The notes beneath the pieces are model-generated. The model worked only from the letters and a program-made list of their open reading frames with translations. It was not told where the DNA came from and did no database searches. A program made the translations under genes and the position numbers. Of a DNA stretch of 64,000 nucleotides, positions 56,701 through 63,943 are shown in pieces. This stretch comes from Anaerolineae bacterium (GTDB lineage: Bacteria; Chloroflexota; Anaerolineae; Promineifilales; Promineifilaceae). The number at the start of each line of letters is the position of its first letter. Positions within the stretch are counted from its first letter, which is position 1. Location of the stretch: NCBI GenBank assembly GCA_007123775.1, contig SLGK01000042.1, forward strand, positions 48,252 through 112,251, given 5' to 3'.

Positions 56701-57314
56701 AGATCGCCATGCGCGATATGGAGTTGCGTGGCGCAGGCGACCTGCTGGGCGGGGCGCAAAGTGGCCACGTTTCGGCCGTGGGGCTGGATTTGTATACGCG
56801 GCTGCTGGCCAACGCCGTCAAGCGGCGCAAGGCGGAACGGGCCGGCGAATCGATCCCCTTTGACCTGCCGGAAGCGACGATGATCGACCTGCCCCTGGCC
56901 GCCTACGTGCCCACCGACTACGTGCCGGATGCGGCCCTGCGGCTGCGTCTTTACCGGCGCATGGCTCTGCTCGGCTCGCTCCTGGAAATTGACGAGATGG
57001 CCGACGAACTGGCCGACCGTTTTGGCCCCATTCCCGATCCGGTGCATAATTTGCTCTACCAATTACGCATTAAAGTGTTGGCTCAGAAGGCGCAGGTAAC
57101 GGCCGTTATCACCGACGGCGGCCAGATTCGCATTCGCCTGCCATTATTAGAAACCGGCCTCAACCGCTTTCACTTGCAGCGCTACCTGGGCGACGCCGTC
57201 CGCGTCAGCCGCAAAGCGATCTGGATGAAGCGGGAGCTCAGCACCCACGAGTGGCAGGTGGCGCTGGTGCAGGTGTTAGAGCGGTTGGCTGATTTTGATT
57301 ATTCGATGGTGTAG
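53721..57314 (+). CDS. mfd: transcription-repair coupling factor
   Basis: A protein of 1197 residues. It removes RNA polymerase stalled at DNA damage and recruits UvrA. The N-terminal UvrB-like module ([33 protein letters not shown]), the RNAP-interacting CarD-like domain ([17 protein letters not shown]), the translocase motor with [36 protein letters not shown] and QLRGRVGRG, and the C-terminal TRCF domain are all present in the usual order. Length is normal. It follows pth with only a repeat between, a common gene pair. Confidence 0.98.
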   Translation: [1197 protein letters not shown]

Positions 57315-57372
57315 TGCGTAGTTCGTAGTGCGTAGCCATTGCCCTCTACGCACCACGCACTACGCACTACGA
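57312..57372. repeat. modular inverted repeat, TAGTGCGTAGTTCG family
   Basis: Left arm TAGTGCGTAGTTCGTAGTGC; right arm CTACGCACCACGCACTACGC with ACTACG. Its first three bases are the TAG stop of mfd. Confidence 0.9.
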
Positions 57373-57381
57373 GAGGTATTT

Positions 57382-57771
57382 ATGAACATCACCTTTTTCG
57401 ACGATCCTTTAGAAGGGCCGCGCGCGCCGGAGGATGTGCGCGTGCAGCAGGTTGGCATTTATATTCACGAAGATAAGCGGCGGGTGGCGGTGGGGGTCAA
57501 GATGACGCCGTTCCGGCAACGGCCGTCTATGGAGATTACCCTGAAAAATGCCCACGGGGAAACGGCCGCAACCATGACCGTCATCGAAGCCCTGCGGCCC
57601 GAAATCTCGTTTACCCTCCATTTGCGCGATAGTAAACCGACTGTGGAATATGAAACGGCCGTTATCCTCTACTACGCTACCCCCGAAACAGAGCGCCAAA
57701 ACGTCCACACAGCCACCGTCTACGTTGACCTGGACGGGCCAATGGAGCAACTGTTTGAGATCAAGACGTAA
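57382..57771 (+). CDS. small beta-rich protein of unknown function
   Basis: A protein of 129 residues with no signal peptide and no cysteine. The ATG at 57382 follows GAGAGG; upstream codons are repeat. The sequence alternates charged and hydrophobic residues (RRVAVGVKMTPF, SMEITLKNAHG, EISFTLHLRDS, YETAVILYYAT), consistent with an antiparallel beta sandwich. I do not recognise a family. It lies after mfd and 13 nt before the membrane protein gene. Confidence 0.7.
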   Translation: MNITFFDDPLEGPRAPEDVRVQQVGIYIHEDKRRVAVGVKMTPFRQRPSMEITLKNAHGETAATMTVIEALRPEISFTLHLRDSKPTVEYETAVILYYATPETERQNVHTATVYVDLDGPMEQLFEIKT

Positions 57772-57784
57772 AAAGGGAATTGTG

Positions 57785-59050
57785 ATGCGTATCGGCCGTT
57801 TTCCCGGCACATGGGTAGTGTTAGCGGCCCTGGGCTACCTGCTGGCGGCGGGTGGCATGTGGGCGCAGCAGTCGCTGGCTCCCCACTACATTTTATTGGC
57901 CGAGGCATTTCTGGAGGGGCGGCTGAGTCTGGGCCCGGAAAGCGGCCGTTACGATCTGCTGGTGACGGAACAGGGGGGGTATGTGGCCGGTTCACCGCTG
58001 CCGGCGGTCCTGCTGATGCCTCTGGTGGCCTGGCTTAGCCCCGAATTTAGCGACATCTTGTTCAGCATCGGCGTCGCGGCGCTGGCGGTGGGGGTAGTGC
58101 AGGCGGTCTACGGCCGTGTCTGGCTCACGATCTTCTTTGCTTTTGGCACACCCATGCTGCTGTTTGCCACGTTGGGTACTTACTGGTATCAGGCCCATCT
58201 GGTCGCTATTCTATTTAGCCTGCTGGCGCTGCTGGCCGGTTGGCGTTGGGGTTGTTGGGGAGTGGCCGGACTTTGCCTGGCACTGGCTACTCTGGCTCGG
58301 CCCACTCTCTTTTTTGCCGTGCCCGGTTTTGCCTTGCTCCTATGGCAGGCTCACGCCGGTCAGGAGCGGCCAGTCGTTTGGCGGCGACTGGTTCTTTTTT
58401 GTCTACCGCTGCTGTTGGCGATAGGGGCGCACATGGCCTACAATGTGGCCCGTTTTGGCAGCGCTGCCGATTTTGGCTATGGCTATGTGCAGGGCGCGCC
58501 CAATATTACGGCCGCCTACGCCCAATACGGCGGTTTCCATCCCCATTTTCTAGGCTGCAATCTCTTTGTCTCCCTGCTTAACCCGCCGGAGATCAACGGC
58601 TGGGTGCCGGGGGTGCTGTACCATGCCTGCGACCATTTGTTGGCGGGTGTCGATCTCGTCAGCGGCAGGGCGTTGGTGACGCCCAATCCGTTGGGGATGA
58701 GCCTGTTCTTGACGATGCCCGCGCTGCTGCTGGTTTTTGCGGCCGGCTGGCGTGAGCCAACGGTGCGGGCAGCCTGGGTGGGCCTATTGGGGGTCATGGT
58801 GCCGCTCTGGCTCTATCACAATACCGGCTCGACCCAGTTCGGCTACCGCTATGCGTTGGATGCCGTGCCGTTTTGGCTTTTGCTGTGTGCCGCGGCCGTG
58901 CCACCTGATGCGTCAGGCCGCCGCCGCTGGCTGATGGTGGTATTGGTCATGCTTTCCGTAATGATAACAGTGTGGGGTTGGTGGTGGCTGTACGACCTGT
59001 TTGTAGGGCAGACATGGTGGGAAGTGCTGGTGTACGGCCGGGTAGGTTGA
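57785..59050 (+). CDS. GT-C-like polytopic membrane protein
   Basis: A protein of 421 residues with about ten membrane segments. After the first segment there is an outer loop AEAFLEGRLSLGPESGRYDLLV and then SPLPAVLLMPLVAW, an arrangement seen in uncharacterised GT-C-like glycosyltransferases. A later loop reads HNTGSTQFGYRYALDAVPFWLLL, another recurrent motif of such proteins. Donor and acceptor are unknown. The ATG at 57785 lies 13 nt after the preceding stop. Confidence 0.72.
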   Translation: MRIGRFPGTWVVLAALGYLLAAGGMWAQQSLAPHYILLAEAFLEGRLSLGPESGRYDLLVTEQGGYVAGSPLPAVLLMPLVAWLSPEFSDILFSIGVAALAVGVVQAVYGRVWLTIFFAFGTPMLLFATLGTYWYQAHLVAILFSLLALLAGWRWGCWGVAGLCLALATLARPTLFFAVPGFALLLWQAHAGQERPVVWRRLVLFCLPLLLAIGAHMAYNVARFGSAADFGYGYVQGAPNITAAYAQYGGFHPHFLGCNLFVSLLNPPEINGWVPGVLYHACDHLLAGVDLVSGRALVTPNPLGMSLFLTMPALLLVFAAGWREPTVRAAWVGLLGVMVPLWLYHNTGSTQFGYRYALDAVPFWLLLCAAAVPPDASGRRRWLMVVLVMLSVMITVWGWWWLYDLFVGQTWWEVLVYGRVG

Positions 59051-59202
59051 GCCAGCGTGCCGATGACTTTTTTACGTTAATTGCCCTGTACCTGACCCTG
59101 ATTGCCGCTGTAACGCTGCCTCATGCCGTTATTGTCCACTGGATGGACGTGACCCAGGGCGTCTGGTCTGTTAAGAACCAGCACCGGCGACGGGCGTAGC
59201 TG

Positions 59203-59211
59203 TGCTATAAT
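59203..59211 (+). promoter_or_regulatory. extended -10 promoter of the aldehyde dehydrogenase gene
   Basis: TGCTATAAT, a perfect -10 hexamer (TATAAT at 59206-59211) with the extended TGn motif. No good -35 is seen. Distance to the start codon is 31 nt and fits a short leader. Confidence 0.6.
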
Positions 59212-59242
59212 CCTGGTACTCTGAACAGCAAGAGAGGTGAGC

Positions 59243-60679
59243 ATGATTAGAGATTACAGCCATTACATCAACGGGGAATGGGTAGCCGCTGCCAACGGGA
59301 CCACCTTTGCAACAGTCGATCCGGCCACGGAAGAGGTGATTGGGCTGGTGGCGCGGGGAACGGCCGTTGACATCAATGAGGCCGTTACCGCCGCCCGCGC
59401 CGCCTTTGAAGGGGTCTGGTGGCAGACGAAGCCCAAGGAGCGGGCGCGGCTGCTCTTTGACCTGGCCCGCGCCATCGAAGCCGCAGCCGATACCCTGGCC
59501 GAACTGGAGACGCGGGATAGTGGCAAGCCGCTGCCCCTGTCGAAGAAAGAGGTCCTGTCCACGGCCCGTTACTTTGAGTTTTACGCCGGCGCGGCCGACA
59601 AATTTTACGGCGACTCGATTCCGCTGGGGCCGGATTACGTGGACTTCACGCTGCGGGAGCCGATGGGGGTAACGGCCCACATCGTGCCCTGGAACATGCC
59701 GCTGAACATGGTGGGGCGCAGCGTGGCGCCGGCGCTGGCGATGGGCAATACGGCCGTTGTCAAACCGGCCGAACAAACCCCGCTCACTGCCCTCAAACTG
59801 GCCGAACTGATGGAACAGGTGGGCCTGCCGGCCGGGGTCTACAACGTCGTCACCGGCTTTGGCCAGGAGGCGGGCGCGCCGCTGGCCGAGCATCCCGACA
59901 TTGATTCGATCACTTTTACCGGCTCGGTGCCGACCGGCCGGCGCATCATGCAGGCAGCCGCCAAGCATATCAAGCCGGTGGTGTTGGAGCTGGGGGGCAA
60001 GTCGCCCCACATTATTTTTGCTGATGCGGATTTGGAAACGGCCGTTGTCGAAGCCAGCAAGGGGATTTTTGCCAACTGTGGTCAGATTTGTTCGGCGGGA
60101 TCAAGATTGGTGATAGACGGCCGTGTCAAAGAGGCCTTCCTCGATAAACTGATCCAGCGTGCCCAACAGATACGGGTTGGTCCCGGCCTGGAGTCGCCCG
60201 ACATGGGGCCGCTCGTCTCGCGGGAGCAGTACGAGCGTGTCCTCAACTACATCCGGGTTGGCCAGAATGAAGGCGCACAATTGCTGACCGGCGGCGGCCG
60301 GCCCGACCACCTGGAGCGCGGCTACTTTGTGGCTCCTACCCTGTTCGACAACGTATCGCCGCAGGCCACCATTGCCCAGGAAGAAATCTTCGGCCCCGTC
60401 CTTTCCGTCCTTACCTTTCACGACGAAGAAGAAGCGTTAGCCATTGCCAACGGCGTTCAGTACGGGCTGGTGGCCGGGATTTTCACCAACGACCTCAACC
60501 GCGCCCTGCGCCTGGCCACCCGCATCCGCGCCGGGCAAATCTACGTCAACGAATATTTTGCCGGCGGCGAAGAAACTCCCTTTGGCGGCTACAAACAAAG
60601 CGGCTTTGGCCGGGAAAAGGGGATCGACGCACTGTACAACTACACCCAGGTTAAGAATGTGGCCATTCGGCTGCGCTGA
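59243..60679 (+). CDS. NAD(P)-dependent aldehyde dehydrogenase
   Basis: A protein of 478 residues. HIVPWNMPLNM and KPAEQTPLTALKLAEL bind the cofactor; FTGSVPTGRRIM is the Gly-rich turn, VLELGGKSPHIIFADAD holds the catalytic Glu and NCGQICSAGSRLV the catalytic Cys (residue 283). It oxidises an aldehyde to an acid; the closest classes are betaine aldehyde or general aliphatic aldehyde dehydrogenases. The ATG at 59243 follows AGAGAGGTG. The last codons (VKNVAIRLR) and the repeat after the stop recur as a 53-bp copy at 61861-61913. Confidence 0.95.
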   Translation: MIRDYSHYINGEWVAAANGTTFATVDPATEEVIGLVARGTAVDINEAVTAARAAFEGVWWQTKPKERARLLFDLARAIEAAADTLAELETRDSGKPLPLSKKEVLSTARYFEFYAGAADKFYGDSIPLGPDYVDFTLREPMGVTAHIVPWNMPLNMVGRSVAPALAMGNTAVVKPAEQTPLTALKLAELMEQVGLPAGVYNVVTGFGQEAGAPLAEHPDIDSITFTGSVPTGRRIMQAAAKHIKPVVLELGGKSPHIIFADADLETAVVEASKGIFANCGQICSAGSRLVIDGRVKEAFLDKLIQRAQQIRVGPGLESPDMGPLVSREQYERVLNYIRVGQNEGAQLLTGGGRPDHLERGYFVAPTLFDNVSPQATIAQEEIFGPVLSVLTFHDEEEALAIANGVQYGLVAGIFTNDLNRALRLATRIRAGQIYVNEYFAGGEETPFGGYKQSGFGREKGIDALYNYTQVKNVAIRLR

Positions 60680-60706
60680 TTGGGAGACGGAGGACGGAGG
60701 ACCGAA
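60654..60706. repeat. 53-bp direct repeat, left copy (aldehyde dehydrogenase 3' end)
   Basis: Starts AGAATGTGGCCATTCGGCTG and ends GGACGGAGGACCGAA. It spans the last eight codons and stop of the dehydrogenase gene plus a half repeat. The copy at 61861-61913 differs at three positions. Confidence 0.9.
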
Positions 60707-60804
60707 GACGGAGGACGGCAGGGAATGGCGGGGTGAGGGGATGCACACTGTTGTATATGGATTGTGATATAATGAAGCGGTATATCAACAGTGAGGAATC
60801 TATC

Positions 60805-61152
60805 ATGAGCGCGATTTTTCCAGTAGCAACTTCATACGAGCATATCCGTCTTGATGAAAATGACGTGCCCTACATCGCCGGCACAACGATGAAAGTCATC
60901 GAACTGGTGCTGGCCCCAAAAGCATACGGCTGGAGTCCCGAAGAGCTTCATTTTCAACATCCCTATTTGAGCATGAGCCAGATCCACTCAGCGCTGGCCT
61001 ACTACTGGGAACATAAAGAGACGCTGGATGCCGATATGGAACGGCGCTTAACGTATGTGGAACAAGCACGCCAGGAGGCAGTTGATTATGCGCGTCTGCC
61101 GGCCCAGCCTGAAGAAGTAGAAGAGTGGACTACAGAACAAGTTTGGGAGTGA
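60805..61152 (+). CDS. DUF433 domain protein, probable antitoxin
   Basis: A protein of 115 residues; the ATG at 60805 follows GTGAGGAA. The DUF433 pattern is visible: YIAGTTMKVIELVLAPKAYGWSPEELHFQHPYLSMSQIHSALAYYWEHKETLDADMER. DUF433 is a small winged-helix-like domain in VapB-type and other antitoxins, often next to PIN toxin genes. The usual partner (a PIN-like DUF5615 protein) is not adjacent; instead an antitoxin-like and a PemK-like gene follow 4 nt downstream. Confidence 0.85.
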   Translation: MSAIFPVATSYEHIRLDENDVPYIAGTTMKVIELVLAPKAYGWSPEELHFQHPYLSMSQIHSALAYYWEHKETLDADMERRLTYVEQARQEAVDYARLPAQPEEVEEWTTEQVWE

Positions 61153-61156
61153 AATC

Positions 61157-61393
61157 ATGAATATGCCAATCTTAACGGAAATGGAAAATAACATCAGACG
61201 TCTCTCTTTAGCGGAACAGTTGTGGCTTATGGAGCGTCTGGTGCAGCGCATCAAAGAAAACACAATCAACGAAAGAAGCCGGTTTGAAAGTGACCTGATA
61301 GCGATGGCCAATGACCCACAAATTCAGCGTGAATTACGGGAAATTGAGGAGGAGTTTGCCTTCGCTGAAGCAGATGGATTGGACATCTCATAA
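61157..61393 (+). CDS. addiction module antitoxin-like protein
   Basis: A protein of 78 residues, acidic at its C-terminus. The RRLSLAEQLWLMERLVQRIKEN helix followed by ESDLIAMANDPQIQRELREIEEEFAFAEADGLDI resembles the small antitoxins that pair with MazF/PemK toxins. It overlaps the toxin start by TAATG, which couples translation. Assignment is by size and position. Confidence 0.8.
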   Translation: MNMPILTEMENNIRRLSLAEQLWLMERLVQRIKENTINERSRFESDLIAMANDPQIQRELREIEEEFAFAEADGLDIS

Positions 61394-61740
61394 TGGCGAT
61401 CAAACGTGGTGAAATCTACTTCGTCAACCTGAATCCGGTCAAAGGTAGGGAACAAGCGGGCCATCGTCCCGTATTGGTTTTGTCTGTTGATGCTATCAAC
61501 AAGCTGCCATTAGTTATCACAGTCGTTGTGGGGACAAAAGGGGAAAACATCTCCCGTGATTATCAAACCAATGTCCGCGTATCACCGGACGAAAGTGGTT
61601 TACCCCAGGAAACGGTTTTCCTATGCTTTCAAGTGCGGTCACTAGATGCCAAGAGATTTGCTGGCAAACCGGCCGGTAAGCTTACCGGCGAAACACTGAA
61701 AAAAGTTGAAGACAGCGTGCGATATTGCCTTGGGTTATAA
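61393..61740 (+). CDS. PemK/MazF-family toxin
   Basis: A protein of 115 residues. RGEIYFVNLNPVKGREQAGHRPVLVLS is the family signature, followed by the LPLVITVVVGT strand, GLPQETVFLCFQVRSLDAKRF and a C-terminal helix. MazF-type toxins are mRNA interferases. The frame is intact and the protein should be active. Confidence 0.93.
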   Translation: MAIKRGEIYFVNLNPVKGREQAGHRPVLVLSVDAINKLPLVITVVVGTKGENISRDYQTNVRVSPDESGLPQETVFLCFQVRSLDAKRFAGKPAGKLTGETLKKVEDSVRYCLGL

Positions 61741-61886
61741 TGATTGGCAACTTCCAGGCCGATAAGACAGAAAGAGAACACCTTGCTGCACAAGAGATAG
61801 ACGAGATTGTCATGGCTCAAGCTGACAATGATGAAGCCTGGGAACCTCCTGTTTCTGTACAGAATGTGGCGATTCGGCTGTGCTGA
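61740..61886 (+). pseudogene. truncated antitoxin-like gene fused to a copy of the aldehyde dehydrogenase end
   Basis: A 48-codon frame that overlaps the toxin stop (TAATG). It starts MIGNFQADKTEREHLAAQEI and continues with QADNDEAWEPPVSV, the look of an antitoxin-like N-terminus known to me from related bacteria, then ends abruptly in NVAIRLC. The last residues are the same as in the dehydrogenase C-terminus (NVAIRLR) because the 53-bp repeat begins here. This is a junction product and not likely a functional gene. Confidence 0.75.
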
Positions 61887-61913
61887 TTAGGAGACGGAGG
61901 ACGGAGGACCGAA
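61861..61913. repeat. 53-bp direct repeat, right copy
   Basis: 50 of 53 positions equal the left copy at 60654-60706. The two copies are 1207 bp apart and enclose the DUF433/PemIK-type cassette. Confidence 0.9.
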
Positions 61914-62162
61914 AATTTGATATGGCACGCTTGCTTAGAAACCGTGCTGTATTTTTCCTGGACCGCATATAGAATTTCTGAATATGGCAGCGTTTTGTTG
62001 GAGGCCTGACAGGTTTGCGAAATCTGTTAGGTCTGTGTCCCAATGTTGGAGATAGGCGACATTATGGGAAAACAGGAGATGACTATACCCTTTCCACAAG
62101 ATTGAATTTGTTGCAATGTAGTAATTTTTGAGACTGTTGTTTCACAATTCGAACGCTGGGTT
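61914..62162. other. AT-richer intergenic region
   Basis: No supported gene. It holds a decayed member of the CTGACAGGTTT palindrome family at about 62008-62034 and an AT-rich tail that belongs to the 3' side of the leftward HNH gene. Confidence 0.5.
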
Positions 62163-62933
62163 TTATGGATTTTGGAAAATATGGGTTCGATGGTATGAAA
62201 GCAGGTCTTGATCTGGCATGAACTTGTCAGGCAACATTATTTTAACACCGTCATATTTCAGCAAGTAATCCTGAATTGCTGCTTGTTTGTCAGCTATTAT
62301 AGTTGGTGATATCTTGACTCTATAATCTTCTGTAAGAGTAATCAAGCCCCGATCAAAAGCTCTGTCATGAAGTGCATTAAGGCAGAGTCCATTTCTGGGG
62401 TTGACGCGGTTCTTAGAGTCACTCGACCAAGGAACAATATGGCTGGCATTAAGCAAAGAAGTGATGCTCAGGCCAGTAATGCAGCATTCAAAGTGATATG
62501 CAGCGAGTACAGTTGCACGAAAAAAGTTTTGATTCACCCGAACTTTGACAATTGCTTCATGTTCTAAACCTTCTTGAGGGAGATGGATGTGATCTAGCTC
62601 AATGATGTCTTGAAGATTTCTATCCCGAAGGGTTGCTTCAAGTTTTTCGCTTTCGTAACTGAGCGATTCCCAGTCGTTGTGAAATTCATCCCAAACCTCT
62701 TTTTCTTTTTTGCTTCCATGTGAAGCACCAGCGAGTCCACGTGCTTGAATGGCAGGATCTAGCCTTGCATAATTTGCTAGTTTCCATGAAACAGCTGATG
62801 GAGTACGGTTGATCAGTCTTGCTAATTCTATGATGTTAGGGTTTCGGTTATGAATTTGCCCAAAAGGGGTTTTGCAGTAAAGATTGAAAGCGAGTATTAG
62901 CTCGTCTCTTGACCAATATTTGCGCGATGCCAT
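62163..62933 (-). CDS. HNH endonuclease (HNH_2 type)
   Basis: A protein of 256 residues; the ATG at 62933 follows TAGGAGA. Residues 1-60 are a DNA-binding-like domain (WSRDELILAFNLYCKTPFGQIHNRNPNIIELARLINRTPSAVSWKL). The C-terminal half contains CCITGLSITSLLNASHIVPW and NPRNGLCLNALHDRAFDRGLI, the HNH_2 core with the His of SHIVPW, Asn and His-Asp. Members of this layout are restriction-like or mobile nucleases. It diverges from the DUF3883 gene with 40 bases between the two starts. AT-rich, no ACGGCCGT site. Confidence 0.9.
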   Translation of the reverse strand: MASRKYWSRDELILAFNLYCKTPFGQIHNRNPNIIELARLINRTPSAVSWKLANYARLDPAIQARGLAGASHGSKKEKEVWDEFHNDWESLSYESEKLEATLRDRNLQDIIELDHIHLPQEGLEHEAIVKVRVNQNFFRATVLAAYHFECCITGLSITSLLNASHIVPWSSDSKNRVNPRNGLCLNALHDRAFDRGLITLTEDYRVKISPTIIADKQAAIQDYLLKYDGVKIMLPDKFMPDQDLLSYHRTHIFQNP

Positions 62934-62973
62934 TCTATCTCCTAACAAGCTCGTTATAAGGATGGATAAAGTT

Positions 62974-63924
62974 ATGTCATTAAAAGTTGCAATTAAAAGG
63001 CTGTCTTCTCAAGACCTAACGTTGTTTAAATCTCAAGACATCTTTTCAGGTAATGCACATGTTAACGGTCTTGCTTTGCCCCAAAGGGTGTTCACAGATG
63101 AATTCTACCCAAGTTTACCTGAAATAATGGAAAATAAGCAGAACCAAACAATGATTACGCTGAGCATTTTCGGCCCCGGTTATGCACCGGAGTACACGAT
63201 TCAGAGAAGAATTCAGAAAAAAGGAATGCTTAGACATTATCAGCTAAATGGAGAACTTATAGCAGACCGAGAAGACCCTGAACGTTTTCATGAACTTCGC
63301 ACTGGTGATTTCGTCATTTTTGAGTTTACCGGTGATCTTGAACCGGTTTCAGCGAGAGCTGTCTTTATAGCAAAAAATATCGTTGTTGATAGCCGCCTAC
63401 ATGAATTGCTTGATGCCCATATGGGTTCTTCCAGCAGCATGATTGCCTTGCAGCCACAGGAATTTGAAAGGCTGATTGCTCAGGCCAATTTACCGGAAGA
63501 TCATCCGGCAAATCTTCTGGTTATGTATAATGCTCTCGAAGATGCAGCCTTGAATGGTATTGAGGGAATAAAGGCTTTGCGGAGGAGTCCGTTTAACGGC
63601 AATGTATCAAGGCGTGTTCTTGATCAGGCCAGGAAAACTGCACAAACAGTCGGAAGAATAGGTGAAGAGTTGGTCTATACCTATCTTGAATCTAAGAAGA
63701 ATTCAGGACAAATTCTTGATTTCGAGTGGGTGGCAGACGAGAATGCTATCTCGCCATATGATTTTTCAATTCAAGAGCTGGATGGCTCTACCACACTAGT
63801 TGATGTGAAAACTACAAAGACTGATTTTAATAACCGCATACATATTTCTTACAATGAACTTCTGCAAACTCAGGAGTCAAGCCGATATGATATTTATCGA
63901 GTATCAGTAGATCGAAATGAGTAG
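62974..63924 (+). CDS. DUF3883 (NO VEIN-type) nuclease-like protein
   Basis: A protein of 316 residues from the ATG at 62974; an ATG at 62962 is also possible. The C-terminal part has GRIGEELVYTYLESKK, ISPYDFSIQEL and TTLVDVKTTK, i.e. Glu, Asp and Val-Asp-Val-Lys in the order of a PD-(D/E)xK-like active site, as in DUF3883 domains. The first 200 residues look like a separate fold (MSLKVAIKRLSSQDLTLFKS, LSIFGPGYAPEYTIQRRIQK) and could recognise DNA; I have seen them described only as uncharacterised restriction-like proteins. It forms a divergent pair with the HNH gene. Confidence 0.82.
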   Translation: MSLKVAIKRLSSQDLTLFKSQDIFSGNAHVNGLALPQRVFTDEFYPSLPEIMENKQNQTMITLSIFGPGYAPEYTIQRRIQKKGMLRHYQLNGELIADREDPERFHELRTGDFVIFEFTGDLEPVSARAVFIAKNIVVDSRLHELLDAHMGSSSSMIALQPQEFERLIAQANLPEDHPANLLVMYNALEDAALNGIEGIKALRRSPFNGNVSRRVLDQARKTAQTVGRIGEELVYTYLESKKNSGQILDFEWVADENAISPYDFSIQELDGSTTLVDVKTTKTDFNNRIHISYNELLQTQESSRYDIYRVSVDRNE

Positions 63925-63943
63925 CCCAAATTAACAAAAAGTG

